A stretch of DNA of 64,000 bases from Pontibacter rufus. Its GTDB lineage: Bacteria; Bacteroidota; Bacteroidia; Cytophagales; Hymenobacteraceae. The stretch is taken from the NCBI RefSeq assembly GCF_015694705.1, contig NZ_JADQDR010000014.1, positions 62,001-126,000 on the forward strand, given 5' to 3'. Below, piece by piece: positions 18,230-27,486 of the stretch. The notes under the pieces were generated by a model. That model was not told where the DNA came from. It saw only the letters and a program-made list of their open reading frames with translations, and searched no databases. The position numbers were made by a program, and so were the translations under genes. The first letter of the stretch is position 1. Each line of letters opens with the position of its first letter.

Positions 18230-21200
18230 TTAAAATGTTACGGTTACACCTCCATTAATAACTCTGGACTGCGGGTAATACTGGCCGTTAGCGTTCACGT
18301 TCTCAGGATCGTATACCTTTAGTTTATCCCAGGTGGCCAGGTTCAGGGCGTTCACATACACCCGCAAAGCGCTTAAGCCTATCTTCTGTCCAATTTCAAC
18401 TGGCAGTGTGTAGCCCAGTTCTATGTTCTTCAGGCGGATATAGTCGGTGCTTCGCATCCAGTAGGTGTTGCCACCGGAGTAATACTGATTGCCGCGGTCA
18501 GCAATGCGCGGATGCACAGAACTGTGGTTGTCCACGGTCCAGCGGTTCACATATATATCCTCCAGGAAGTTACCGATACTGCCCATTTCGCCTGTTCCGA
18601 TGGTTGTAACGGCGCCGGCTGATCCCTGAAACAACACGCTGAAGTCGAAATTCTTATAGCCCAGGTTTGCGCTTAAGCCCCCCTGGAAGGTAGGAATGTC
18701 GTTGCGGGGATCTCTTGTTCTATCGTCAGGGGTTATTTTACCATCAGGCACACCGTCAGGGCCGGAAATGTCCTTGTACTTCATATCACCAGGACGCAGG
18801 GTTCCTACAATCGCGCTGTAGTCGAGTGGGTTGGCATCAATAGAAGCCTGGTCTGGAAAAACTCCGTCGTATTCGTATCGAAGCCCGGTACCCATTGGCA
18901 TGCCCGTAGAACGCTGGTGCGCAGGAGCGCCCGGAGCCTCATCCCAGAACAAAATCTCGTTTTTGGCATAGCCGCCGTTTGCACTGACGTTGAAGGAAAC
19001 ATCACCAAACTGGTTGTTATATCCAATCAGAAATTCCCAGCCTTTGTTAGCCACTTCACCAATGTTCTGGCGAGGCAAAGTCATACCCGTAGTCTGAGGA
19101 ACTGATCCATACTTAGCCCATAATATACTGGTACGCTTGTTATAGAAGACATCAAACTCAAAGTTGATCTTGCCCTGCAGCATCTGGCCTTCTAAACCAA
19201 TATCTGTATTGTTTGCTACTTCCCAGGTAATGGTTGGATTGGGAACCCGCGTCTCGCGCAACGTCTTAACTTCCTGGCCTCCAATTATGTATGAACTAAA
19301 CTGGTTAAGGGACAGATAAGAGTAGAGTTCTCCGATATCGTCATTACCCATTTGCCCCCATGATCCGCGAAGTTTCAGAGAGTTAATAAAGGAAACATTA
19401 TTTTTGAAAAAGTCCTCTTCAGAGATTCGCCAGGCAGCCAGCACCCCCGGGAAAAAGCCATAGCGCGTATCCCTTGGGAAAATATCCGAGGCATCGTAGC
19501 GCCATAAGAACTCTGCCATGTACTTCTCTTTGTAGTTATAGGCAAAACGTCCAAAGTGGCTCAGACGTGCTCTTTCTACGGCATCACCATTATTGCTCTT
19601 CTCTAAATCTCCTCCAACGGCAAGCTGGTCAATTGCAGGTGAGATAAAGTACCTGCGGTAGGCATTAAACCAGTCTCCTTCAATCGTTTCCCGGTTGGTA
19701 CCTGCCAGCACGGTTACTGCGTGGTCGCCAAAGGAACGCTCAAAAGTCAGGATGCCGCCCAGCAAAATTTTCAGCTCCTCCTCATCCCCCATGGTAAGGT
19801 TCGGATCGGCAGGGCCTCTTCGTCCTGCAGTAAGCAAAGGCGTAACGCCGTCTGCTTCGTAAGTTGCTTTGTCCCAGTCATACAAATACCACGGAATTTG
19901 CCATCTTTTCGTACGACGGGTCATTTTATCCACTGCGGCTGTACCGGTAAACTTCAGTCCCTCTATCCAGGGGTTGGTAATCTCCACTGATCCGTTTGTC
20001 TGCAGGTAACTGCGGGTATCGCGGTCGTATCCGGTTTTGTTGGTGGTAATAACAACCGGGTTTTGTCCATTCTCAATATCAGGGCCCGGCTTCCCGTTAG
20101 GCCAATAGGCTGGTGAAGTAGGAATGCCCCGCATCTGCATCCGGAAAATGGCGCCGGCGCTAACGGTAGGGAAGAAGCGGTTCTCCTGGCGGCCTAACAT
20201 CCCGATGCTTGTCTTGATATATTTGCTGATGTTCGCATCCAGGTTTATCCGCAAATCATATTGCTTGTAGCCTGTAGCAGAGTTTTTATAGAAAGCGTCC
20301 TGGTTTACATATCCCAGAGAGGTCAGAAACTTGATGTTTTCGCTTCCTCCTGTCAATTGCAGGTTGTGCTGCGACTGTGGCGACCATTCCTTCAGGGTAG
20401 CATCGTACCAGTCGGTGTTGGGGTGTGTCCAGGGGTTGGAGCCGTCTCTGAACTTTTGGAAGTCTTCCGGGCTGTAATGCGCATTTACAACAGCACCATC
20501 AGGCAGGGTGTAGCTACCGCTCTGGCGGAAAGCTTCCTTGGCTTCTTCCCACAGGGGCACCGGCACACGGTTATAGATCTCCAGGTCGTTCCGCATCTCA
20601 CCGAACTGAACGGCATCAGTCAGTTCAGGGATAACGGTAGGTTGGGCGAAACCCTGGTTAAAGGAGTAAGACAGTTCCGGCTTTCCTACAGTACCCCGCT
20701 TTGTGGTAACGAGGATAACACCATTGGCGGCACGTGAGCCATATATAGCTGCCGAGGCATCTTTCAGCACCGAAATACTTTCAATATCGGCCGGGTTAAG
20801 GCGCTCTATACCGCCAGCTCTGGCCGGGATTCCGTCAATTACAACCAGTGCCCCGTTGCTGCCCAAAGTATTAGAGCCTCTGATGCGGATAGATGACCCA
20901 TCGTAGCCCGGTTCACCACTTCTGTTTACGGCAACCACGCCGGGCATGCGGCCGGCAATGGAGTTTGTAAGGTTAACCGCCGGCGACTTTTCGAGTTCTG
21001 CGCCCTTTACAGCGGCAACAGATCCGGTAACAGTTTCCTTTTTCTGTGTGCCATATCCTACTACCACTACCTCTTCCAAAGCTTTGGTGTCAGCGCCCAA
21101 CTGCACGTTAACGGTAGAGCGGTTGTTAATCGGCACTTCCTGCGTCTGGTAACCTATAAAGGAAAAAACAAGCGTACCACTGCCATCCGGCACATTGATA

Positions 21201-21400
21201 GTATAAGCCCCATCAGCACCTGTGGGCGCTGCCGTATTGGTGCCCTTGAGCAGCACTGTTACGCCGGGAAGCCCCATGCCGCTTTCATCTGTAACTTTCC
21301 CCTGCACCGTGACGCCCTGGGCGAGCGCCATCACAACAGAGGCAAAGAAAAGAGGAAATACAAGCAAGTATCTCAGCTCTTTAAGTAAAAAGTGTTGCAT
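18230..21400 (-). CDS. SusC/RagA family TonB-linked outer membrane transporter (SusC2)
   Basis: A 1056-residue TonB-dependent transporter with the same order as SusC1: signal peptide, carboxypeptidase-regulatory-like domain, LEEVVVVGYGTQKK, plug (IRIRGSNTLGSNGALVVIDG) and a barrel ending in NGGVTVTF. The first 123 residues differ from SusC1 at two positions (V/I in VPINNRS and the residue after GTQKK), then divergence rises sharply in the plug (AAVKGAELEKSPAVNLTNSI). It is the first gene of the leftward operon with SusD2 and the FG-GAP protein. The upstream 154 bp are shared exactly with SusC1, so both transporters may have the same 5' UTR and translation control. No STN domain. Confidence 0.95.
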   Translation of the reverse strand: MQHFLLKELRYLLVFPLFFASVVMALAQGVTVQGKVTDESGMGLPGVTVLLKGTNTAAPTGADGAYTINVPDGSGTLVFSFIGYQTQEVPINNRSTVNVQLGADTKALEEVVVVGYGTQKKETVTGSVAAVKGAELEKSPAVNLTNSIAGRMPGVVAVNRSGEPGYDGSSIRIRGSNTLGSNGALVVIDGIPARAGGIERLNPADIESISVLKDASAAIYGSRAANGVILVTTKRGTVGKPELSYSFNQGFAQPTVIPELTDAVQFGEMRNDLEIYNRVPVPLWEEAKEAFRQSGSYTLPDGAVVNAHYSPEDFQKFRDGSNPWTHPNTDWYDATLKEWSPQSQHNLQLTGGSENIKFLTSLGYVNQDAFYKNSATGYKQYDLRINLDANISKYIKTSIGMLGRQENRFFPTVSAGAIFRMQMRGIPTSPAYWPNGKPGPDIENGQNPVVITTNKTGYDRDTRSYLQTNGSVEITNPWIEGLKFTGTAAVDKMTRRTKRWQIPWYLYDWDKATYEADGVTPLLTAGRRGPADPNLTMGDEEELKILLGGILTFERSFGDHAVTVLAGTNRETIEGDWFNAYRRYFISPAIDQLAVGGDLEKSNNGDAVERARLSHFGRFAYNYKEKYMAEFLWRYDASDIFPRDTRYGFFPGVLAAWRISEEDFFKNNVSFINSLKLRGSWGQMGNDDIGELYSYLSLNQFSSYIIGGQEVKTLRETRVPNPTITWEVANNTDIGLEGQMLQGKINFEFDVFYNKRTSILWAKYGSVPQTTGMTLPRQNIGEVANKGWEFLIGYNNQFGDVSFNVSANGGYAKNEILFWDEAPGAPAHQRSTGMPMGTGLRYEYDGVFPDQASIDANPLDYSAIVGTLRPGDMKYKDISGPDGVPDGKITPDDRTRDPRNDIPTFQGGLSANLGYKNFDFSVLFQGSAGAVTTIGTGEMGSIGNFLEDIYVNRWTVDNHSSVHPRIADRGNQYYSGGNTYWMRSTDYIRLKNIELGYTLPVEIGQKIGLSALRVYVNALNLATWDKLKVYDPENVNANGQYYPQSRVINGGVTVTF

Positions 21401-21554
21401 ACATCATCATATTTAAAGGTTATAGAATAGATTAAAAATGTACTGAACTGGTTAATTCCCTTGTATGAAGTGCCGCTCCTGATAAGAATGGCTCCTTTAA
21501 CATTTTCCTGTATAAGATAAGCTTCTATTCAGCAATTTACTGAACCCGCAAACC
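21060..21554. repeat. 495-bp direct repeat, copy B: susC2 leader and N-terminal domain
   Basis: Partner of the copy at 11869-12363, same orientation, exactly 9191 bp apart, one mismatch (21130). Homologous recombination between the copies would delete 9.2 kb (SusC2 body, SusD2 and the FG-GAP gene) or its reciprocal, leaving a chimeric intact susC. Confidence 0.95.
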
Positions 21555-22027
21555 AGAACTGCTCCGGGTAGCCGAAGCAGTTAATCCTGGGGCCGCTGCC
21601 CAACCATCTCTTAAAACAAAGTACATGATCCGACATTTTAGCGCCAACCGGTTCCGGACTTATTCCTGCCCAGGCATAGCATCTTTCAGAAATGGTTTGT
21701 ACCAGGTTTTTATCAAATCCTAAAAAGCAATTATATATTAAGTTCTTATGTGCTACCCCTAAAAATATGATTATAATGAAGATGCCCGTTCATTAAGCCA
21801 AGTTGCCGACTTAATCTTCTTATACTTCCGATTAAATGTATGATTTACACAATAAAAAACCAAATCTTTTGAATTTAAGACCCTAAATATTTTTTCTCAT
21901 AAGTTAGAGGCCGCTGCTTGTGCAGCAGCAACTGTATAAAAGAAAACGGAGCGTACCAGGACCGCCGAAACAATCATGAAATTAAGTTGTTCCTGTGGCT
22001 GTAGTTTGAGGAGCTTATACTTACTGC
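21555..22027. other. Intergenic region between divergent susC2 and yczE-like genes
   Basis: About 470 bp of AT-rich sequence with no convincing gene. It should carry the promoter of the SusCD2 operon on the minus strand; I could not find a clean leftward -33/-7 pair. TTATACTT octamers lie at about 21820 and 22015. Confidence 0.5.
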
Positions 22028-22059
22028 TTTGAATTTAGCAGCCGCTTCGGGTAATTTTT
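22028..22059 (+). promoter_or_regulatory. Possible Bacteroidota promoter of the YczE-like gene
   Basis: TTTG at 22028-22031 (-33 element), then exactly 20 nt, then TAATTTTT at 22052-22059, one mismatch from the -7 consensus TAnnTTTG. It lies 34 bp upstream of the ATG at 22094. Confidence 0.4.
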
Positions 22060-22093
22060 ACTTTCTTGTGGCTTTATCTGTAAAACCCCGCAC

Positions 22094-22720
22094 ATGCGCA
22101 CCAGAGTTATTCAATACATCTTCTTTTTCTCGGGCCTGCTATTATTTGGTTTAGGCAATGCTGTGGCTGTAAAGGTAAAATACCTGGGGTTGCACCCGTG
22201 GGAGGTGTTGAATGTAGCCTTATACCAGAAATTTGGCTTTACTGTCGGCACCTGGAGCACGCTAACGGGACTGATGCTGATTTCGGTGTCATGGTTCGTA
22301 AACCGGAAATACGTAAATGTCGGCACTTTCCTGAACGCGCTGCTTATTGGCCCCTTCATGGACTTTTTCCTGTGGCTGGGTATTTTACCTGAGGCAGCCC
22401 ATACCAGCCGCGATTACCTCCTGCTGGCCTGTGCCATCGTGCTGGTAGGTATAGCAGGCGGTTTATACGTGGCAGGCGGTATCGGCGCCGGGCCGCGCGA
22501 TGGCTTTATGCTGTCCGTATCAGACCGTGTCAGGATTTCCATAAGCAAAGCCCGCATACTGGTAGAGTTTATAGTGATAGGAATAGGCCTGACACTTGGT
22601 GGGCCGGTGTTTATTGCCACTTTCTTCTACTCGCTCATTCAAAGCCCCATTTTTCAGGTGATGCTGAAGTTTTTCGGCAGGCTGCGCATAGCGCTAACCG
22701 AACAGCAGGCAGATGCCTGA
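22094..22720 (+). CDS. YczE/YitT-family integral membrane protein
   Basis: A 208-residue protein with about five hydrophobic segments, starting at the first ATG. The diagnostic stretch is GIGAGPRDGFMLSVSDR followed by ISISKARILVEF and then a transmembrane helix (IVIGIGLTLGGPVFIATFF), which matches YczE-type members of the YitT group. The biochemical function of this group is not established. It is a single gene, divergent from the SusC2 operon, with a good upstream promoter candidate. It does not appear connected with its neighbours. Confidence 0.8.
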   Translation: MRTRVIQYIFFFSGLLLFGLGNAVAVKVKYLGLHPWEVLNVALYQKFGFTVGTWSTLTGLMLISVSWFVNRKYVNVGTFLNALLIGPFMDFFLWLGILPEAAHTSRDYLLLACAIVLVGIAGGLYVAGGIGAGPRDGFMLSVSDRVRISISKARILVEFIVIGIGLTLGGPVFIATFFYSLIQSPIFQVMLKFFGRLRIALTEQQADA

Positions 22721-22919
22721 TCTTGCAAAAAGCATACGCACCAATATTGCAGCCAGGCAGGGAACGTACACCGCAACGCTTTGCTCTGAGATCGTTATTC
22801 CGCCACTTACTGCAAAACCTTAATCAGAGGAGAATCTCTTTGTCTGTTAATAGTATGAAGCCATACCTTTCCTGCCAGTAAGCTTCCTGCATAAGGGCAA
22901 AGCATCAATTCTGTACAGG

Positions 22920-24356
22920 TTAACTTTGCCGCTCTGCTTCAGCAAAACTTACCTGCACTTCCTCTTTCTCTCCGGTGCTGATGTCAACCTTAAACAGTTG
23001 ATGGCTGTTGGTGCTCGTTACCCACAATTGTCCGCCCAAAAATATGATGTCGTTTGGCTCGCTCAGGCCATCGGTTAAAGTACGCACCCGCTTATGGCTT
23101 AGGTCAAGTATTTTGATTTTGCCGTTGTAGGTATCAGCAATGAACACATCACTGTCAATATTCTCCACGCCCATACAGTGCTGCAGCAGCGCTTCATCTA
23201 CCGGGCCATCTGCATCGCCAAAATCAAACAACCCGCTGCCAATTAATGTAAGCACCATGCCTGTGTTGGTATTTACACTACGGATAGCGCTTGCCTCGGC
23301 ATCGGCTACATAAAGTATGTGGCCATTGCGGGCCAGACCGCTGGGCTGGTTAAAAGCAGCCTGGCGCAGTGGCCCATCGGTGAGCGCCTCGCGCCCGCTG
23401 CCGGCAAAGCGGTACACCTGCTCTGTAGCTAAATCCATGCGCAGTATCTGGTGGTTGCCTGCATTAGCAACATACATGCTTCCGTCAAGTATAAGCAGGT
23501 CCCAGGGGCTGTTGGGGTTTACGGGCTCATCCATTTTATCATCCATAAAATAATAGCCCAATTCGCCGGTACCGGCCGCCGTGCTTACCTGCTGCTGCGC
23601 CAAATCTACCTTCCGGATAGTGTTGTTTTTGGCATCGGCCACATAAAGGATAGTATCGTGCAGCGCCATACCGTGTGGTTCGTAAAAGCTGGCCTCCGTG
23701 TAGCTGCCATTTTCAAAGCCCTCTCGGCCACTGCCGATAGTTTCCAGCACCTGCCCCTGCTGGTCCAGTTTCAGGATGCGGTTATGGCCACTGTCGGCAA
23801 GGTAAATGTTGCCTTCGCTGTCGCTGATGAGTTTGGAGGGATAGTATAGCGCCGTGCCTGGGCGATGCTCCACGTGGAAACGGAAAGGCTCATAGTTGAG
23901 CTCATCCTTAAACTCCTGCTTCAGTTGCTCGATGTAAGGTTGTACGGTCTGGTATACGCCTTCACCGGCATGCTGCCCGATTACTTTCCCGTTGGGGTTG
24001 ATGAGCACCAGCGTTGGCCAGGCCCTTACGCCATATTGGTTCCAGATTTTAAAATCCGCATCGTTTACTACCGGGTGCTCCACGCCAAACTTGCGGATAG
24101 CCTGCGCAATGGTTTCATTTTGCTTCTCGGCGTCGAACTTGCCTGAATGCACCCCGATTACGACCAGCACATCGGCATATTCCTCTTCCAGCCGCCTGAG
24201 GTCGGGCACAATATGCTGGCAGTTGATGCAGCCGAAAGTCCAGAAATCCAGCAGCACAATTTTGCCCCTGAGATCTTTGATAGACCAGGCCCGACTGGTA
24301 TTAAGCCAGCCATACTTAGTATCTATTTCTGGTGCATTTACACGTCCGGTCAGCAT
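22920..24356 (-). CDS. Thioredoxin-like domain plus NHL-repeat protein (NHLRC2-like)
   Basis: A 478-residue protein. Residues about 15-160 are a TlpA/alkyl-hydroperoxide-reductase-type thioredoxin fold with WTFGCINCQH as the redox centre (CxxC, Cys about 43 and 46) and the cis-proline segment AWPTLVLINPNG. From about 175 to the end, NHL-type propeller blades follow: LISDSEGNIYLADSGHNRILKLD, YEPHGMALHDTILYVADAKNNTIRKVD, SGLARNGHILYVADAEASAIRSV, SDVFIADTYNGKIKILDL. The domain order is that of NHLRC2 and its bacterial relatives, whose substrates are not settled. No signal peptide is visible from this start, so a cytoplasmic location is likely. The ATG at 24356 is the first in frame and leaves a complete thioredoxin fold. 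Confidence 0.88.
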   Translation of the reverse strand: MLTGRVNAPEIDTKYGWLNTSRAWSIKDLRGKIVLLDFWTFGCINCQHIVPDLRRLEEEYADVLVVIGVHSGKFDAEKQNETIAQAIRKFGVEHPVVNDADFKIWNQYGVRAWPTLVLINPNGKVIGQHAGEGVYQTVQPYIEQLKQEFKDELNYEPFRFHVEHRPGTALYYPSKLISDSEGNIYLADSGHNRILKLDQQGQVLETIGSGREGFENGSYTEASFYEPHGMALHDTILYVADAKNNTIRKVDLAQQQVSTAAGTGELGYYFMDDKMDEPVNPNSPWDLLILDGSMYVANAGNHQILRMDLATEQVYRFAGSGREALTDGPLRQAAFNQPSGLARNGHILYVADAEASAIRSVNTNTGMVLTLIGSGLFDFGDADGPVDEALLQHCMGVENIDSDVFIADTYNGKIKILDLSHKRVRTLTDGLSEPNDIIFLGGQLWVTSTNSHQLFKVDISTGEKEEVQVSFAEAERQS

Positions 24357-24609
24357 AGAGGGAGAGGCTTTTAAGTCAGTTGGTTGTTCTATCTGTTACA
24401 GGTTTGAGGCTGTAAATGTTATTTGTTTTCCGTTATACTATGTTATGACGTCTCTGGTCCTGCTTCTGACCTCGCAGCGTGCGCAGTTCCTACGAGTGTC
24501 TGATTTGCGCTGTAGCAGGCAAGACGCCCGTTAGCCCCAAACTCTCATTTTGGCTAATCTAAGGAGGAAAACTAAAGCACTTCTGCGGCTATACTTTCAT
24601 AAAACAAAA
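24357..24609. other. Intergenic region between rimO and the thioredoxin-NHL gene
   Basis: About 250 bp plus the adjoining rimO terminator. No gene is supported. It should contain the leftward promoter of the thioredoxin-NHL gene, which I could not pinpoint. Confidence 0.5.
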
Positions 24610-24636
24610 AGCCCTGCAAGTATCACTTACAGGGCT
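24610..24636 (-). terminator. Terminator after rimO
   Basis: AGCCCTGCAAGT at 24610-24621 pairs with ACTTACAGGGCT at 24625-24636 with a single mismatch and a 3-nt loop. The plus-strand A run just before it gives a U tract in the leftward transcript. Distance to the rimO stop is about 30 bp. Confidence 0.75.
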
Positions 24637-24667
24637 CCTTAACTTTTAACTCTTAGTTTTTAACTAA

Positions 24668-25981
24668 TTACACCTCCACTTCGCCATACAAATCAAAGTC
24701 CGAGGAATCGGTGATTTTTATGTTGGCAAAATCGCCGAGGCGCACGTAATTGCTGTTGGCTGGCACCAGCACTTCGTTGTCTACTTCGGGCGAGTCGTAT
24801 TGGGTACGGCCTACAAAATAGCCGCTTTCTTTGCGATCGAAAAGCACTTTGTAGATCTTGCCGATCTTCGCTTCGTTCAGTTCCACCGAAATGCCCTGCT
24901 GTAACTCCATAATAGCATCGGCCCGCTCCTGCTTCACCTCTTCCGGCACATCATTCTCGAGCGAGAAGGAATGCGTATCGTCTTCGTGCGAGTAGGTAAA
25001 AATGCCCAAGCGGTCGAAACGTGTTTCTGCTACCCAGTCGTAAAGCTCCTGGAAATCTTTATCTGTTTCGCCGGGATGACCAGCAATGAGTGTGGTTCTG
25101 AGAGCAATATCAGGCACGCGATGGCGGATAGAATCAACTAACTCTAGCGTGCGGCGCTTGCTGATGCCGCGGCGCATGGTCTTGAGCATGTTGTCGGAGA
25201 TGTGCTGCAGCGGCATGTCCAGGTACTTGCAGATATTCTCGCGTTCGTTCATTACATCAAATACCTCCATAGGGAACTGCGACGGATACGCATACTGCAT
25301 CCGTATCCACTCAATACCTTCCACATCCGACAGGTTACGGAGCAAATCAGCCAGTTTGCGCTCGCCGTAATGCTGCAGGCCGTAGTAGGTCAGATCCTGT
25401 GCAATCAGCACCAGTTCTTTGGTGCCCATACCTGCCAGCCGCTTTGCTTCCTTCACCAAGTCCTCTATCGGACGGTCTACATGCTTGCCGCGCATCAAAG
25501 GGATAGCGCAGAACGAGCAGGGACGGTTGCAGCCTTCGGCTATCTTAAAGTAGGCGAAATGCGAGGGCGTGGTCAGCAGGCGTTCGCCAATCAGTTCGTG
25601 CTTGTAATCGGCCTCCAGCGTTTTCAGCAGGCGCGGCAGTTCCAGCGTACCGAAGTAGGCATCTACCTGCGGGATTTCGGCTTCCAGCGAATCTTTGTAG
25701 CGCTGCGACAGGCAGCCGGTCACGTATAGTTTATCAATCTGGCCGGCTTCTTTGGCATCGGCATAGCGCAGAATGGTGTCGATGGATTCCTGCTTGGCAT
25801 TGTCTATAAAACCGCAGGTGTTTACGATAATGATGTTGGAATCGTCGTTTTCAGACTCATGCGCCACCTCAAATTCATTGGCACGCAACTGCCCCATCAG
25901 CACTTCCGAATCAACCAGGTTTTTGGAGCAACCCAGCGTTACGACGTTTACTTTATCTTTCTTAAGTGTTCTTACTTTCAC
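24668..25981 (-). CDS. rimO: Ribosomal protein S12 methylthiotransferase RimO
   Basis: A 437-residue radical-SAM methylthiotransferase that adds a methylthio group to the conserved aspartate of ribosomal protein S12. The N-terminal UPF0004 domain holds the three auxiliary-cluster cysteines (C18 in LGCSKNLVDS, C56 in NTCGFI, C90 in VTGCLSQRY). The radical SAM cluster is CNRPCSFC (C151, C155, C158). A C-terminal TRAM domain follows from about residue 370. LGCSKNLVDSE is typical of RimO rather than MiaB. The order rpmB, rpmG, DUF4295, ftsY, rimO is widely conserved in Bacteroidota, though here two small genes intervene between ftsY and rimO. Length is normal. Confidence 0.97.
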   Translation of the reverse strand: MKVRTLKKDKVNVVTLGCSKNLVDSEVLMGQLRANEFEVAHESENDDSNIIIVNTCGFIDNAKQESIDTILRYADAKEAGQIDKLYVTGCLSQRYKDSLEAEIPQVDAYFGTLELPRLLKTLEADYKHELIGERLLTTPSHFAYFKIAEGCNRPCSFCAIPLMRGKHVDRPIEDLVKEAKRLAGMGTKELVLIAQDLTYYGLQHYGERKLADLLRNLSDVEGIEWIRMQYAYPSQFPMEVFDVMNERENICKYLDMPLQHISDNMLKTMRRGISKRRTLELVDSIRHRVPDIALRTTLIAGHPGETDKDFQELYDWVAETRFDRLGIFTYSHEDDTHSFSLENDVPEEVKQERADAIMELQQGISVELNEAKIGKIYKVLFDRKESGYFVGRTQYDSPEVDNEVLVPANSNYVRLGDFANIKITDSSDFDLYGEVEV

Positions 25982-26062
25982 TTACAGGTATAATTAAGAG
26001 GATATGCTATAATAGTTTAGAACCCGCACGGGCTCCGATTGGTTCGTTTCGTGAATCAGGGG

Positions 26063-26070
26063 CAAAGGTA
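26063..26070 (-). promoter_or_regulatory. Possible -7 element upstream of rimO
   Basis: On the minus strand the sequence is TACCTTTG, an exact TAnnTTTG match, 82 bp upstream of the rimO start. No TTTG is present at the proper -33 distance, so confidence is low. Confidence 0.35.
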
Positions 26071-26220
26071 CGATATGTTTGGAGAATAAAATGCCTGCAA
26101 TCAGGTTGGGAACGACAGGCTCCATTTTATAGGGAGAAACTGAACGCACTGGCGCAAATGTAGCACCGCGCTGCCAGTCCCTGCAACTTACCTTATGTAT
26201 AGCCTTAAACCACTACCTTA

Positions 26221-26637
26221 TCAGGAGTTGGCCAATGAATACTGCGATAACCATTCCAGGCCGGCAGCCCGGCTTTTTACCAGTTTAACCGCAATAGGCA
26301 AATGATAGCCAGTAATGAGCAGCTTAATTAACAGGTACAGATTATTGTCCCAGAGATAATCCGGCGACTCCAGAATGACTATATTTTTCAAGGGCGTGTC
26401 AGGAATATGCTGGATAAAGTAACTGATAACTTCTTCGGTCAGTACACCCCCCGCCGGAATGCCCGAATCTATGATCAGGTTGGTGACCTGGCTCTCCCGG
26501 ATGGCGGCGAATAAAGAAATAATGGTTTGAAAAAACTGGGGAGATTCCACACTTAAATCATCCGACCATTTTACGCTTAATATATTGGGCGCGGCCTCGT
26601 ACGCCAACTCCATTAAGCCATGCTCATTTACATTCAT
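26221..26637 (-). CDS. Hypothetical protein, possibly STAS-like
   Basis: A 138-residue protein without signal peptide or membrane helix. The pattern of strands and helices (NILSVKWSDDL, TNLIIDSGIPAGG, NIVILESPDYLWDNN) and an N-terminus like VNEHGLMELAYE suggest an alpha/beta STAS/SpoIIAA-like fold, but I do not recognise a named family. It has AT-rich flanks and stands alone: 183 bp to rimO and 264 bp to the lipoprotein gene upstream. The start at 26637 is the only sensible ATG. Confidence 0.6.
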   Translation of the reverse strand: MNVNEHGLMELAYEAAPNILSVKWSDDLSVESPQFFQTIISLFAAIRESQVTNLIIDSGIPAGGVLTEEVISYFIQHIPDTPLKNIVILESPDYLWDNNLYLLIKLLITGYHLPIAVKLVKSRAAGLEWLSQYSLANS

Positions 26638-26901
26638 TACAAAGAGTGATTAAAAAGTAAACATGGTTCCTTTAACCGTTTTTAACTATTGCCGATAATG
26701 TTACTAACCATCATTCCCTGGGTTTTTCCTTCACAAGCCGGCCGTATACTTCTCATACAACTCAAGCAGGATCTGTATGCGTCTGGCTTCTGCCACATAG
26801 GCTTGGCAGGACGACGGCAAGCCTTTGTGGCAGTTTATGTGCGGCTGGTTTTGTCACTCCCTAAGGGGGAGCATAACATCTGTTTCTATGAGAAAAACAG
26901 A

Positions 26902-27474
26902 TTAATAACTTGCCTTGTAATTGATCACAAACTCCACATTAGTGACCTGCCCCTTTTGCACTTCTACCGGAAAAATGTTCATCTCTCCATCAAACAGATT
27001 GGCGTACAATCCGTTTTCTTCTTTGGTAAAGAGGCTATACTTACCGGGCGGCAGGCTGACGGCAAAGTTACCTTCAGCATCTGTAGTAACCTGTGTAACT
27101 AACTTGGTTTGAATGTTGGTGTGAAAAACACCGTCTGTAGTGGTCGCCTGGCTGCTGTTGGTAAGCTCATAGACATAAACAGTGCGCTGTATGCCGCGCT
27201 TGCCACTACTTTGCGGCGCGTCCGGCGAGGGCATCTGGTTGCCTGACACCCACAGCACCTGGCCGGTTATACCTTGTTCGATGGGAGCCTGCTGTTCCTG
27301 CTGCGCCTTTTGGCTTGTTGCGCCGCCTATACTTATACTTGTGGATGGATTTTGGGGCGGGTTTATCGCTTGCTCCGTTTCCTGAGTTTGTTCCTCCTGC
27401 CCTGAGGTGGCTGGTTTTGAGTTGCTGCAATTGGAGAGCAGCAGCGCGAAGGGCAGCAACAAAAGCTTATCCAT
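26902..27474 (-). CDS. Lipoprotein with carboxypeptidase-regulatory-like domain
   Basis: A 190-residue lipoprotein. The signal LLLLPFALLLSNC gives a lipobox cysteine at about residue 16. A Gln/Thr/Ser-rich linker covers about 20-65. A single transthyretin-like beta-sandwich follows: GITGQVLWVSGNQMPSP, TQVTTDAEGNFAVSLPPGKYSLF and QVTNVEFVINY. Such domains are structural or binding modules in Bacteroidota surface proteins; no enzyme motif is visible. It starts 12 bp after the ftsY stop on the same strand, so it is probably co-transcribed with ftsY, an unusual partner with no known functional link. Confidence 0.78.
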   Translation of the reverse strand: MDKLLLLPFALLLSNCSNSKPATSGQEEQTQETEQAINPPQNPSTSISIGGATSQKAQQEQQAPIEQGITGQVLWVSGNQMPSPDAPQSSGKRGIQRTVYVYELTNSSQATTTDGVFHTNIQTKLVTQVTTDAEGNFAVSLPPGKYSLFTKEENGLYANLFDGEMNIFPVEVQKGQVTNVEFVINYKASY

Positions 27475-27486
27475 ACTTATACCTGG

